A stretch of 64,000 bases of DNA, from positions 12,908 to 76,907 of the forward strand of contig CAWFMA010000029.1 in the NCBI GenBank assembly GCA_963816855.1, written 5' to 3'. The translations under genes were made by a program, and so were the position numbers. This DNA is from DASTFP01 sp963816855 (GTDB lineage: Bacteria; Verrucomicrobiota; Verrucomicrobiia; Chthoniobacterales; Terrimicrobiaceae). Of the stretch, positions 43,443-53,376 are shown one piece after another (positions within the stretch are counted from its first letter, which is position 1; each line of letters begins with the position of its first letter). The notes under the pieces are model-generated. The model made no database searches. It was not told the origin of the DNA and was given only the letters and a program-made list of their open reading frames with translations.

Positions 43443-45067
43443 TGCGCCGCCTCCTGCCTAGGTGCGGCGCGCGGCGCCTCCATCACGCCATCCACATAGG
43501 CGCTCGGGGAGCGCAGACTGGCCTCCGTGGCTTCCATGAAGCGCATCGCCGGCCCCGCTTCCAGCGTAAACGCGAGGGTCAGAGCGAGCAAGGTGGCCAC
43601 CGGCGCCATCTCAACGAGGAGCACGCGCGGGGGCAACGGTTCGACCGGCGCCCAGAAGGCGCGGATGCCCGCGCGGCTCATGGCGATCAGCGCAGACAGG
43701 CCCGACAGGATGATGAGCGTCACAAGCCACCACGATACCGGCGGGATCGTCCCGTCCTGCGCGAGCCCTTCGGGATTGAGCATGGCGGAGAGGATCGCGA
43801 ACTTGGCGACGAAGCCGGAAAGCGGCGGCAACCCGGCGAGCAGGATGCCGCACGCGGCAAAGCTGATACCGAGCGCGGCGATCGTGCCGGGAAAGGCTAT
43901 GCCGACCTCCTCGTCCTCTTCATCGCTTTCGTTTCCCTCGCCATAGGCTTCCACGGTGACGGCGGGCACATTCGCGGTGGCGTCCTGGCCCCGCTCCACG
44001 AGTTCGATCAGCAGGAAGAACGCGCCCATCGTGAGGGTGGAGCTGACCAGATAGAACAGCGCGCCCGCCGTGACGCCGGTCTGCGAAACGCTTATCGAGG
44101 CGAGTAGAGTTCCCGAGGACACCAGCACCGAGAAGCCTGCAATTTGGCCGAGCCTCTTCGAGGCAAGCACGCCAATCGCGCCGAAGGCGATCGTCGCCAT
44201 TCCGCCGAACAGCAGAACTTCCCATCCGAAACCGACGGACGGTCCCGCTCGCTCTCCGAAGAACAGCAGCGAAAGGCGCAGCAGCACGTAGATGCCGACC
44301 TTGCTCATAATGGCGAATGTGGCCGCAACCGGGGCGGCCGCTGCCGTGTAGGCGCTCGGCAGCCAAAAGCTCAGCGGCCACATGCCCGCCTTCATGAGGA
44401 AGGCGATACCCAGAACGGCGGCGCCGGCCTCCAGCATCATCCGGTTCTCTTCGGGCACGTTCGGGATGTGCTGCGCCAGGTCAGCCATGTTGAGCGTGCC
44501 GGTAACGCCGTAGATGAGCGACACGCCGATCAGGAACAGCAGCGAGGCGGCGAGGTTCATCGCGATGTAGTGCATGCCAGCCCCGACACGGAACGGACCC
44601 GAGCCGTGCAGCACCAGGCCGTATGATGCCGCTAGCATCACCTCGAAGAAGACGAAGAGGTTGAACAAGTCACCGGTCAGGAAAGCGCCGTTCAGCCCCA
44701 CGAGCAGGAACAGAAACAGCGTGTGGAAATGGGGCCCGGCTTTGTGCCACCGCGCGAGGGAAAAGATCAGCGCGGGGAGGGCAAGCGCGGCCGTCAGCGC
44801 CAGCATCATCGCTGACAGGCGGTCGAGCACCAGCACGATGGCGAAGGGCGGGGGCCAGTTGCCGAGCAAATAGACCGCGACCCGACCCTCGCCGGCATGG
44901 GCGATCCGAAGGAGTGAGATCGACACTGCGAGCAGCACGACTACCGCCACGACAGACGCCGTAGCCTTCAGTGGGCGCTTCCGATCATCGAAGAAAAGCA
45001 GCAGCGCTCCGGCGACCAGTGGGACCACGATCGGGGCAATGACGAGGTGCTCAGGGGCAGGGATCAT
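43439..45067 (-). CDS. mrpD: Multisubunit cation/proton antiporter subunit D (NuoN-like)
   Basis: A 542-residue proton-translocating subunit of the complex I antiporter-like family. Typical stretches are GLNGAFLTGDLFNLFVFFEV, ASYGLVLHG, AVLGIAFLMKAGMWPLSFWL with the key Lys and LPSAYTAAAAPVAATFAIMSKVG. The segment ATANVPAVTVEAYGEGNESDEEDEEVG is an acidic loop. It probably forms one of the two main ion channels of the complex with MrpA. Both gene ends overlap neighbours. Confidence 0.94.
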   Translation of the reverse strand: MIPAPEHLVIAPIVVPLVAGALLLFFDDRKRPLKATASVVAVVVLLAVSISLLRIAHAGEGRVAVYLLGNWPPPFAIVLVLDRLSAMMLALTAALALPALIFSLARWHKAGPHFHTLFLFLLVGLNGAFLTGDLFNLFVFFEVMLAASYGLVLHGSGPFRVGAGMHYIAMNLAASLLFLIGVSLIYGVTGTLNMADLAQHIPNVPEENRMMLEAGAAVLGIAFLMKAGMWPLSFWLPSAYTAAAAPVAATFAIMSKVGIYVLLRLSLLFFGERAGPSVGFGWEVLLFGGMATIAFGAIGVLASKRLGQIAGFSVLVSSGTLLASISVSQTGVTAGALFYLVSSTLTMGAFFLLIELVERGQDATANVPAVTVEAYGEGNESDEEDEEVGIAFPGTIAALGISFAACGILLAGLPPLSGFVAKFAILSAMLNPEGLAQDGTIPPVSWWLVTLIILSGLSALIAMSRAGIRAFWAPVEPLPPRVLLVEMAPVATLLALTLAFTLEAGPAMRFMEATEASLRSPSAYVDGVMEAPRAAPRQEAAQ

Positions 45068-45408
45068 CGTTCGGGCTCCCTCCCGTCGACATGGTCGGTC
45101 CCCGTGAGGCCGCGCGAGGCAAGCAGCACGACAAGGAAGAGCGCGGTCGTCGCAAAGCTGATCACGATCGCCGTCAGGACCAGCGCCTGAGGCACGGGAT
45201 CAGCGAAGGCGGTGGGGTCGATCATGTCGCCGGCCTTCACCACGGCGGGAGCGTTCACCTTGAGACGTCCCATGCTCAGGATGAACAGATTGACGGCATA
45301 GGAAAGCAACGCAAGCCCGACGATGACCTGATAGGTGCGCGGCCGCAGCAGCAGCCAGACGCCGGATCCGACAAGGAAGCCTATTCCGAGGGAGAGAACA
45401 AGTTCCAT
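45064..45408 (-). CDS. mrpC: Multisubunit cation/proton antiporter subunit C (NuoK-like)
   Basis: A 114-residue three-helix protein homologous to NuoK: FLVGSGVWLLLRPRTYQVIV, GLALLSYAVNLFILSMGRLK, ADPVPQALVLTAIVISFATT. The last of these is the diagnostic MrpC segment. ATG at 45408 shares its base with the mrpA-B stop (TGATG). The longer upstream frame is a shadow inside mrpA-B. Confidence 0.94.
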   Translation of the reverse strand: MELVLSLGIGFLVGSGVWLLLRPRTYQVIVGLALLSYAVNLFILSMGRLKVNAPAVVKAGDMIDPTAFADPVPQALVLTAIVISFATTALFLVVLLASRGLTGTDHVDGREPER

Positions 45409-48323
45409 CAGGCACGCTCCTCCACTTTCGTGGTCTTGGCTGGGCGAACGCGATCGCTGCGGATCGACTGATGGGCTATCGCGACGAGCATCAGCACGGT
45501 TGCGCCGAGCACGAGCGAGAAGACTCCGAGATCGAACAACAATGCTGTCGCCGCGGGAACTTTCCCGACCAGGGGCAATTCCAGGTACTGGAAATACGAT
45601 GTGAGGAAAGGAAAGCCGAACAACCACGAACCTATCCCGGTAAGGGCCGACAGCAGCACGCCGGCGCCCATCCAGCGGACGGGCCGGATACGCAGTCGGT
45701 CCTCCACCCAGCGCGTTCCGCCGGCCAAATACTGCAGCAGGAAGCCGATCGACAACGCGACGCCGGCCGCGAAGCCTCCGCCGGGCAGATCGTGTCCGCG
45801 CAAGAAGAGATAGGCCGCGAGCACGATGATCACCGGGAACATCCATTGCATGATGACCGATGGGACCATCAGATAGTCGCGCAGCGTTTCGCCGATTTCA
45901 CGATCGGGCTCGGCATCGTCGTACCTGTTCTGCATGCGCTGCTGTTCGGGAATCCCGATGCTGTCGGGAGCGGGGCGGAAGCGACGCAGGAGTGCGAAGA
46001 CGGTCAGCGCGACGATGGCGAGAACGGTGATCTCGCCCATCGTGTCGAAACCGCGGAAGTCGACCAGGATGACATTCACCACGTTGGTGCCGCCGCCTTC
46101 AGAATAGGCCCGCTGCAGGAAGAAGTCGCCAATTGTCTGCGGAACGGGGCTCGTCATCATCGAATAGGAAATCGCGGCGATACCGGATCCGCAGGCGATC
46201 GCGATGAGGGCGTCGAGGCACCTGCGTGACCGCGCCGTGATGCCCACGGCAACATCGACTTTCTCCAGCCGTTTCGGCAGCCAGCGCAGACCAAGCAGTA
46301 TGAGAATCGTTGTGACGATCTCGACGAGCAACTGCGTAACGGCAAGGTCGGGCGCCGAAAGCCAGACGAAGGTCACGCAGGTGATAAGTCCCGCACCACC
46401 CACCAAGATCAGCGCGGCAAGCCGGTGGTACTTTGCCTTCAGGGCCGCGCCGACGGCGCAGGCGATACCCACGGCCCAAATCATCGCAAAGAGGGGATCG
46501 AAGCCGGCGGCGGTAGGCGGCCGCAGCTCTAGGCCAGTCCGCAGGATCGGCCAGAGCGCGGCGAGGAACGCTGCCGCGACCAGCAAGCGCAGTTGCTGCT
46601 GCAGGCGGCGGGTGCCGAGATGCGTCTCAACCCAGCGCGCCCAGCTCCAGCACACCGTCCCCAGAATGCGCTCGAAGATGCGCTGACCCTTCAGCCGGCG
46701 TAGCCCAGGAGGGCCTTCCTCGCAGCGCTCTAGATAGCGCCGAAGGAGAACGTAGAGAATTAGACCGGCGACCATTGCAATGACGCTCATCAACAGCGGA
46801 TAATTGAACCCGTGCCAGACGGCGAGGCTATACACCGGTGTCCGGTCTCCCAAGACCGACACCGCCGCCACACGCAGGTAGGGGCCGATGGAAATGCCGG
46901 GAATGATGCCGACAATGAGGCAGGCCAAAACCAGAAGCTCGATGGGAACCCGCATCCAGTGCGGCGGCTCGTGCGGCACACGCGGCAGGTCCACAGGCTT
47001 CGGCCCGAAGAAAACCGTGTGGATGAAGCGCACGGAATAGGTGACGGCGAACGCCCCGGCGATGGTGGCGACATAGGGTGCCGCACTGTCGAGCAGGGAA
47101 ACCCGGTGTGTTTCCACCGCCTGGGCGAAGAACATCTCCTTCGAAAGGAAGCCGTTGAGGAGCGGCACGCCGGCCATCGCAGCGCTCGCCACCATCGCGA
47201 GCGTCGCGGTGATCGGCAGGTGGCTGAAAAGACCGCTGAGCCTGCGCATGTCGCGCGTTCCCGCCTCGTGGTCGATGATGCCGGCCGCCATGAAAAGCGA
47301 TGCCTTGAACGTCGCATGGTTCATCATGTGGAAGATCGCCGCCACTGCGGCCAGCGGGCTGCCGAAGCTGAGCAGCATGGTGATCAGGCCAAGATGGCTG
47401 ATGGTGGAATAGGCGAGAAGCCCTTTGAGATCCTGCTGAAAGATCGCGAAATAGGCCCCGAGCACCAGCGTGCACATGCCCGCCAGGCCGAGAATGAAGA
47501 ACCACTCGTCCGTTCCCGACAACACCGGCCAGAATCGCACCAGAAGAAACACACCGGCCTTAACCATTGTGGCCGAATGCAGGTAGGCCGATGCGGGTGT
47601 GGGCGCGGCCATAGCGTTGGGCAACCAGAAGTGGAAAGGGAACTGGGCGCTCTTCGTCAGGGCGCCCATGAAGATAAGCAAAAGCGCGGGAGCGTAGAGC
47701 TCATGTGAGCGGATGCGATCGCCAGCCGCGAGCACCGCATCAAGGTCGTAGCTTCCGACGATATGGCCGACGATGATGAGGCCGACCAGCAGGCAGAGAC
47801 CGCCGGTCCCGGTGATGAGAAGCGCCATTTTCGCGCCGTCACGCGCCGAGGCCTTGTGGTACCAATAGCCGACCAGCAGGAACGAGAAGATACTGGTCAG
47901 TTCCCAGAAGATCGCCAGCAGGATGAGGTTGCCGGCGATCACGACGCCCAGCATTGCGCCCATGAAGGCCAGCAGGAAGGAGAAAAAGCGCGGCACCGGG
48001 TCCTTGGGGGACATGTAGTAGCGTGCGTAGAGCACCACGAGAAAGCCGATCCCGGTGACGAGCATCGAGAACAACCAGGCGAATCCATCCATGCGCAACG
48101 AAACATTCAGCCCGAGTTCAGGCAGCCATTCGGCGTTTCTGCGCACCACCGTTCCGGCGGCGACTGCGGGATAGAGGAAGCCGGCGACGGCAAAAGCAAG
48201 GACCGATATGGTTCCCGAAAGCCAAGCCTCGGCGTTCCGCGCATTGGCGGGCAGCATCGCGGCGACGGCGCTTCCCAGGAAGGGAAGGAGGATCAGCAGC
48301 AGCAGAAGATTTTCATCGATCAT
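45408..48323 (-). CDS. mrpAB: Fused subunit A-B of the multisubunit cation/proton antiporter
   Basis: A 971-residue protein. The N-terminal 780 residues are the NuoL-like MrpA subunit, with the antiporter core (FWELTSIFSFLLVGYWYHKA, SAQFPFHFWLPNAMAAPTPA, YLHSATMVKAGVFLLVRFWP) and the MrpA-specific C-terminal helices. The last 190 residues are the MrpB domain (SVIMQWMFPVIIVLAAYLFL, RGHDLPGGGFAAGVALSIGF). In many bacteria these are separate genes; the fusion is typical of alphaproteobacterial Pha-type systems. It is the first gene of the operon. The complex exports Na+ or K+ in exchange for protons and supports salt and alkali tolerance. Confidence 0.94.
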   Translation of the reverse strand: MIDENLLLLLILLPFLGSAVAAMLPANARNAEAWLSGTISVLAFAVAGFLYPAVAAGTVVRRNAEWLPELGLNVSLRMDGFAWLFSMLVTGIGFLVVLYARYYMSPKDPVPRFFSFLLAFMGAMLGVVIAGNLILLAIFWELTSIFSFLLVGYWYHKASARDGAKMALLITGTGGLCLLVGLIIVGHIVGSYDLDAVLAAGDRIRSHELYAPALLLIFMGALTKSAQFPFHFWLPNAMAAPTPASAYLHSATMVKAGVFLLVRFWPVLSGTDEWFFILGLAGMCTLVLGAYFAIFQQDLKGLLAYSTISHLGLITMLLSFGSPLAAVAAIFHMMNHATFKASLFMAAGIIDHEAGTRDMRRLSGLFSHLPITATLAMVASAAMAGVPLLNGFLSKEMFFAQAVETHRVSLLDSAAPYVATIAGAFAVTYSVRFIHTVFFGPKPVDLPRVPHEPPHWMRVPIELLVLACLIVGIIPGISIGPYLRVAAVSVLGDRTPVYSLAVWHGFNYPLLMSVIAMVAGLILYVLLRRYLERCEEGPPGLRRLKGQRIFERILGTVCWSWARWVETHLGTRRLQQQLRLLVAAAFLAALWPILRTGLELRPPTAAGFDPLFAMIWAVGIACAVGAALKAKYHRLAALILVGGAGLITCVTFVWLSAPDLAVTQLLVEIVTTILILLGLRWLPKRLEKVDVAVGITARSRRCLDALIAIACGSGIAAISYSMMTSPVPQTIGDFFLQRAYSEGGGTNVVNVILVDFRGFDTMGEITVLAIVALTVFALLRRFRPAPDSIGIPEQQRMQNRYDDAEPDREIGETLRDYLMVPSVIMQWMFPVIIVLAAYLFLRGHDLPGGGFAAGVALSIGFLLQYLAGGTRWVEDRLRIRPVRWMGAGVLLSALTGIGSWLFGFPFLTSYFQYLELPLVGKVPAATALLFDLGVFSLVLGATVLMLVAIAHQSIRSDRVRPAKTTKVEERA

Positions 48324-49360
48324 TTTTCGCGAAAGCAGTCCGGTTTCTGTCCGCGTGGCGATGCGGCAGCAGGCAAGAGACGCGCAGCCTCGTTCTCGTT
48401 CCGGTCAAGCTAAGTGCTCGATGCAGGTCGTCAGCCGTTAAACCCATGCGACATCGATCTCTATCTGCATTTCTGAAATCGCCGTCACGATTGCACTAAA
48501 CCTCTGCGGACCGTGCTCGTCAACAGAGTAGCTTACTGTCCCGAGGCTGAGGGGCGGGCCGCCGGCTGTCTCGACGCCAGGAGAAAACCACGAACACCAA
48601 GTGCAGTTGGTGTCGCGGACCTCTTACAGTCATCACCTCCCTTTATCCTGGGCGCAGTTCGCGGAGCAGCTAGCCAGTTCCGAAGAGGTCTGGCAGCGCA
48701 GCTCGGTCTTCTCGCGGGCGAGCTTTGGCGCCTGACACTGGGCAAAGTGACCCGAGGACGTGATACAGGGGGCGAGCGCAGCTTTGACCTGAAGATGAAT
48801 GCGAGGCGCTTCGGCCGCGGGTCGCTTCCTCATGAACTCCCCCAATCCTTTCTACCGGGAAGGTTTCGAGGACGAGGCCTTCCACCACCGCCCCAAGCAA
48901 TTATTTTGAGCCAGGTGTGCCGGTAGGCGATGAGTGAACTCTGCGAAAGCTGGCGTTGCCAGCCTCGGTGACGCCAAGATGGATCGCTTCGGCGGCCGCG
49001 GCAACCGCTCAAGAAGTGAATCCTCCTCCCCCATCACGCTGCCCTGCGCTTCTTCTTCCTATGCCTGCGTGTCGTTCTGGCCAACAATCAACGCTCTTTC
49101 CCTGCAGAGAACCCGCAACCGGGTAAATGTCGCTTTGTCGAACTATAGAGAAAGGACGTAATATTATGTGCGCGCGGGGTCTCACTTTTCCGGAAAACTA
49201 GATCTTTATTATTCCTCTGCTCTGCCAACGCCCGCTGCTCGGCACTTTAACATCTTTCATGGGGGCAATCCGCTTCGTTTTGGCCCAATTTGAAGTGAGC
49301 TGCCAAATATCTCAAGGTAGCCTGTGATAAAGGCGAAATCGCCACTAGTCTTCGACCTGA
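48324..49360. other. About 1 kb with no recognisable intact gene
   Basis: Upstream of the Mrp operon. Several overlapping frames on both strands are open, but none shows a start with protein-like sequence or a known family. A short plus-strand peptide (MNSPNPFYREGFEDEAFHHR, from 48832) is the only protein-like stretch, and it may be a gene remnant. The Mrp promoter must lie near the start of this region. Confidence 0.4.
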
Positions 49361-49630
49361 TCAGGATAAGCGCTTCTTCCTTTTCCCCAAGTCGCAGCCC
49401 GGATTTTCGGCATCAAGGCGCCCCAGTGGCCTGCCCCAGTCGAAGCCAGTCCAATATCCATACGATACAGTTGCGACCATAAAGAAAATGAGCGCCCCGG
49501 CGAAAGCATCTCGTGGGTTCTCGTCGTCGCTTGATACCACGATAACAGCGGCAAGAACCAGAACCAGCAACATTAACCAAAAAGCAACGATTTTTAGGTA
49601 AGGCGCTAGAAATTTGCAGGCGGAGAACAT
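49361..49630 (-). CDS. Small two-helix membrane protein, unknown
   Basis: An 89-residue frame starting MFSACKFLAPYLKIVAFWLM. Two transmembrane helices (about 14-33 and 45-64, with AFAGALIFFMVATVSYGYWT) are separated by an acidic loop (SSDDENPRD), and a basic C-terminus follows. No family is recognised. The hydrophobic pattern argues for a real gene, but it lies within decayed DNA and may not be expressed. Confidence 0.45.
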   Translation of the reverse strand: MFSACKFLAPYLKIVAFWLMLLVLVLAAVIVVSSDDENPRDAFAGALIFFMVATVSYGYWTGFDWGRPLGRLDAENPGCDLGKRKKRLS

Positions 49631-50201
49631 GGGTGAGCCGCTGTATTCGCAGCGACCGAGGAATGATGCATGGAGACGCATTTCCCTGTCAACAAATCAT
49701 TTGACGCGCCTTTTAAGGCGCAACAAATGAGATTACCAGCGACGGAAAGTAAGGAAAGCAGTGCCACCCGAGCAGCTGGAGGCGCGCTGACGAAACGCGG
49801 ACCAGTTCCACCCACAATCTCGACCATGTAGAAGCCAAGAAGCTGCCAGTCGTTGTCAGTTGAAGCCGATCCACGCCTGTGCTCCCCACCACACCCTGAT
49901 TTTCTCACGAATTGGAAGCTCGTATAGCGCATCTATAGTGAGTTTAAAGTCCTTGCACTTCCAATTCCTAAGGGACTCCCCGAGCTCATACCCCTACCAC
50001 GTCCAATGGAATATACCTCGCGCAGGAGAACGACTCCAGGCGAAGCAGATCAATGCGGCCAATCTGCACATCAGTAAACGGGGCAACGCGGGATTCGACC
50101 CAGCCACCGCAGCGATTGAGGAAATCGCCTTCCGTTTGAACAAGCGGCTCGTCGAAAGAAGGATGAATCAGTGTCAATATCCTGGAGTCGCTCTTCAGAC
50201 G
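49631..50201. other. Region without a convincing gene
   Basis: About 570 bases. Frames on both strands are open for up to 109 residues but have no hallmark sequence. The right half is open in the frame of the following bufferin-like tail, but the residues do not form a signal peptide, as would be expected of an intact precursor. Confidence 0.35.
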
Positions 50202-50294
50202 ATGGCGGACGCGAAGGGCACTCATTCCTGCAAAGGAAAAAACGCCTGCAAAGGCAAAGGCGGTTCCGCCACTGACGGCAGCAAACCCCAATAA
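50202..50294 (+). pseudogene. Remnant of a bufferin-like (BufA-type) Cys-rich precursor
   Basis: The 30-residue tail MADAKGTHSCKGKNACKGKG followed by GSATDGSKPQ carries the C-K-G-x-N-x-C-K-G-x-G-G repeat typical of the small Cys-rich peptides encoded before DUF692 enzymes. The third cysteine of the usual G-G-C has become Ser, and no signal peptide precedes it in frame. A decayed DUF692 gene starts 57 bases downstream, which supports the identification. The N-terminus is missing or shifted out of frame. Confidence 0.6.
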
Positions 50295-50351
50295 CCTAAT
50301 GGGAAATTCCCAGAGAGCCCGGGGTTCCAATTCCTGGCTCTCCCATCTCCC

Positions 50352-50996
50352 ATGCCCGCCAACTCTTTCAACGACCGCACTGATTACGGAATCGGGATCG
50401 GACTCCGCGTGCCGCGCTACAGGCATATTCTCGTAAAAGGCCGGTCGTGGATTGGTTCGAGATCATCTCCGAAAACTTCATGGTCGATGGAGGGCGTCCG
50501 CTCGAGGCGCTTGACTCAATCCTCGAGCAATACCGTGTCGTGCAGCGCGGAGTTGCCTCTACTTTGGCTCGGCGGACAAACTCAACCGCGAACACCTCAA
50601 GAAGCTCAAGCGCCTCGTCAAACCCACCAATACCCCTGGCTCTCCGATCACTTGTGCCGGGGAAGCGTCGATGGGCGATATGCTCATGATCTTCTACCCG
50701 ATTATTTGAACAACATCCCGCACCATCGCGTCGGAAACATCTATATCGCCGGCCATTCAAAATTTGAGAAATACTTCCTCGACACGCACGACCATCCCGT
50801 GATGGATCCTGTTTCGAAGATGTATGGCCACGCGCTAGGAGGGATCGGTCACAGGCACATTGCTTAAATGGGACGACCGCATCCATCTTTCGATAAGGTC
50901 CATAATGAAGCGCTCAAAGCCCTCAAGTTTCAGGAGACGCAGCTCGCAGCCCGCGTGACCGACGGTTCGCTCCCGGGCCGATCTGCTCGATGTTAA
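50352..50996 (+). pseudogene. Degraded DUF692 (MbnB/BufB-like) gene
   Basis: Pieces of a DUF692 iron enzyme occur in order but in changing frames. DYGIGIGLRVPRYRHILVKG is in the first frame, DWFEIISENFMVDGGRPLEA in the second, LNREHLKKLKRLVKPTNTPG in the third, and WLSDHLCRGSVDGRYAHDLL back in the first. There follows a deletion of about 80 codons to HRVGNIYIAGHSKFEKYFLD and THDHPVMDPV. LLKWDDRI and FDKVHNEALKALKFQETQLA follow in further frames. DUF692 enzymes modify Cys-rich bufferin peptides using iron. At least four frame changes plus the deletion make the gene non-functional. Confidence 0.8.
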
Positions 50997-51473
50997 CGGG
51001 CAACAGCGGGCGCGATTTTCGTCCTCTTACCCCGCATTGAAGCATGCGATGCCGTCTGGACGACGGCGCGGAAGCTTCAGAATTCATCAAGCCACACGAT
51101 TCGGCTTACCTCATTCGAATGGCCTGGAAGTCTACAGGCCTCAGTGTTCCACGACTTGCGAGCGCCTTGTAAGGAAACTGAAGCCATCTCGACAGATCGT
51201 AAAGCGAGATACCCGAAGCTCGACCAGATCAAATGCTTCAAATAAGAACTCACATGCAGGACCTCGCCGCCACTGATATTGTCGCAGACGATGCACAACT
51301 TTCCCGAGCCGATAATACGCCCATGTACCGTTCCCTGAGTGGCTTAAAGTAACGCTGGCCGGGCGCCGGCCCATCGATCATCGAATCATGAATTCCAAAC
51401 AGAAACCGCTCCAGCCCACCTCGGAGGGGGGGAAGAGGGCGGTCTCGGCACTAATACCCCCAGCCCACGAACG
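50997..51473. other. Region without a convincing gene before the MFS transporter
   Basis: About 480 bases. A plus-strand frame (51037-51276) is open for 79 residues, but its composition is not protein-like. In intact bufferin clusters a DUF2063 gene follows DUF692; no recognisable DUF2063 sequence was found here. The MFS promoter presumably lies near the right end. Confidence 0.35.
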
Positions 51474-53156
51474 ATGGAAGGCAAATCAAGCTCGACTTGG
51501 TTTGCACTTCGAAATCCCGTGTTTCGCCGCTTGTGGTTGGCGACCATGCTGTCGGGCACGTTCGTCTCGTCGCAGGACGTTACTGCGACGTGGTTAATGG
51601 ACTATCTTGGCGCTTCGCCGTATTTGCTCTCTCTGCTAGCAACCGCTGCTTCCGCTCCGTTCTTTCTCTTCACGCTGCCAGCCGGGGCTGTTGCTGACAT
51701 CGTAAACCGGCGCACTGTGATCGTGAGTGCTGTACTCTGGCAGGCAGCTTGGTCAGTGGTTCTTGCCTTTGGGGCGTGGATGGACGCGATGAACCCCAGC
51801 GCTGTGCTTGCGTGCGTCTTTGCGCTGGGGATTGGGCTTGCCTTTGGCGCCCCGGTTTGGGGAGCCGTTGTTCCGGACATCGTCAGTAAAGATGAGCTTC
51901 CTTCCGCGATCACGCTGGGAGGCGTGCAACTGAACCTCTCCGGCATTGTGGGTCCTGCTCTCGGCGGTTTCCTTATACCGCTGCTGGGGGCACCGCTGCT
52001 CATTTCAATCACTGCGTTAGCGTTTCTAGGCGTCGCTTTTGTCATCATGCAGTGGAAGCCGCGGCAGGCGGCGTCAACTAGGCTGCGTGAAAACTTCACG
52101 GAATCGTTCATCAGTTCGGTGCGGTACGCCCGAAACTCGCAGCGCATGAAGATCATCCTTTTCCGCAATGTGCTCTTTTCGGTTGTGATCTCGGTCATCC
52201 CAGCGCTTTTGCCCGTGATCGCGCTCAGGAATTGCGCCTGTTCCCCTTCCCAGCTTGGCCTTATCTTTGCATGCGTGGGCGTTGGCTCACTGGCTGGAGC
52301 GGTGTTCCTCCTGCCGTACCTCAGGCAGCGAGTCTCGACAAACGCGATCACTTCGATCTCGATGGCGATAATGTTCTTCGTTCTCTTCTCAATGGCGCTC
52401 ATCCGCCAAGTGCCTGCTCTGATGGTTTCGACGACATTCGCTGGCGTAGCTTGGGCGCTTGCGGGCTCCGAGCTTTGGGTGGCTGGACAGCGCGTAATGC
52501 CCGGATGGGTGCGCGGACGGATGAACGCCTTCCTGATAATGTTGGGGCAAGGCGGCATGGCGCTTGGAGCAATTCTCTGGGCGACGGGGGTGGCAAAAGT
52601 TGGCCTCGATCTCACTTTTGCTGCTGCGGCTGTTATAGCGCTCGTCGTGTTGGCGCTTGGGCATCGATTCTCGATCAACTTCGTCGCCGAAGCCGAAGTT
52701 GAAGAAGCCCCGCTCGATCACGCGCGCGACTTGGCCGTCGTCCTTGATCACAACGACGGGCCGATCACCATAACGATCGATTACCTCATCGCCAGTAAGG
52801 ATCGAGAGCAGTTTGGAATTCTGATGCAAGAAGTGCAGGCTGCATTCCGGCGCAACGGTGCGTTCCAATGCCAGCTCGACGAAAATCTGGATCAGTCCGG
52901 CTTGTTCCGTCTGGAATACCATGTGTCCACCTGGGCTGAGCATCTTCGCCTGCGCATGCGTATGACCGTCGACGAGACGAAAGTCTACAAGAAGGCCTGG
53001 AATCTGCATGCAGGAGACTCGGAACCGACCATACGGCATTTCCGCTCAACCCAGAAATTCGTGCACCTGCCCGGCTTCGGCCTCTCCGGTCGCACCTTTA
53101 TGAACACATCGAGAATGCCGAGGCCGAGATTAGTACCCACTACCTCCGGCGCGTGA
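51474..53156 (+). CDS. MFS transporter with C-terminal soluble domain (MFS_3 type)
   Basis: A 560-residue exporter of the MFS_3/EntS-like group. Ten to twelve helices occupy residues 15-410, with the motif AGAVADIVNRRTVIVSAVLW between helices 2 and 3 and PGWVRGRMNAFLIMLGQGGM in the second half. Residues about 430-530 form the ferredoxin-like soluble domain found at the end of this subfamily (ITIDYLIASKDREQFGILMQ, LEYHVSTWAEHLRLRMRMTV). The last 30 residues are unusual. Substrates in the group are siderophores, drugs and sugars; the substrate here is unknown. It is surrounded by pseudogenes. Confidence 0.88.
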   Translation: MEGKSSSTWFALRNPVFRRLWLATMLSGTFVSSQDVTATWLMDYLGASPYLLSLLATAASAPFFLFTLPAGAVADIVNRRTVIVSAVLWQAAWSVVLAFGAWMDAMNPSAVLACVFALGIGLAFGAPVWGAVVPDIVSKDELPSAITLGGVQLNLSGIVGPALGGFLIPLLGAPLLISITALAFLGVAFVIMQWKPRQAASTRLRENFTESFISSVRYARNSQRMKIILFRNVLFSVVISVIPALLPVIALRNCACSPSQLGLIFACVGVGSLAGAVFLLPYLRQRVSTNAITSISMAIMFFVLFSMALIRQVPALMVSTTFAGVAWALAGSELWVAGQRVMPGWVRGRMNAFLIMLGQGGMALGAILWATGVAKVGLDLTFAAAAVIALVVLALGHRFSINFVAEAEVEEAPLDHARDLAVVLDHNDGPITITIDYLIASKDREQFGILMQEVQAAFRRNGAFQCQLDENLDQSGLFRLEYHVSTWAEHLRLRMRMTVDETKVYKKAWNLHAGDSEPTIRHFRSTQKFVHLPGFGLSGRTFMNTSRMPRPRLVPTTSGA

Positions 53157-53376
53157 CTGATGCTCCTCAAGACAAAGGTCCCTTTCGCCGTTTCTGTGCG
53201 AACCTCTCCGAAAATGCCAGTGCCCGACTACGATGGATATCGATGCGAGCTTTGCGCCCTTGGCCCCGGGGAGGGCGCCTCGTCACCTGACTACGCGAAT
53301 CCTGCCGTCCTGGGACATCCTGGTTGCAACCTCCCGACCCGACGCCCCTGTCGGCCTGGCGTTGGGGGCATGACTT

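Noticed and set aside
48513..48926. 137-residue plus-strand frame upstream of the Mrp operon
   Set aside because: Composition is dominated by Arg, Gly and Pro as expected from a GC-rich chance frame; no domain or good start.
49860..50201. N-terminal extension of the bufferin-like peptide
   Set aside because: The frame is open but has no signal peptide and no similarity to precursors, so only the 30-residue tail is kept.
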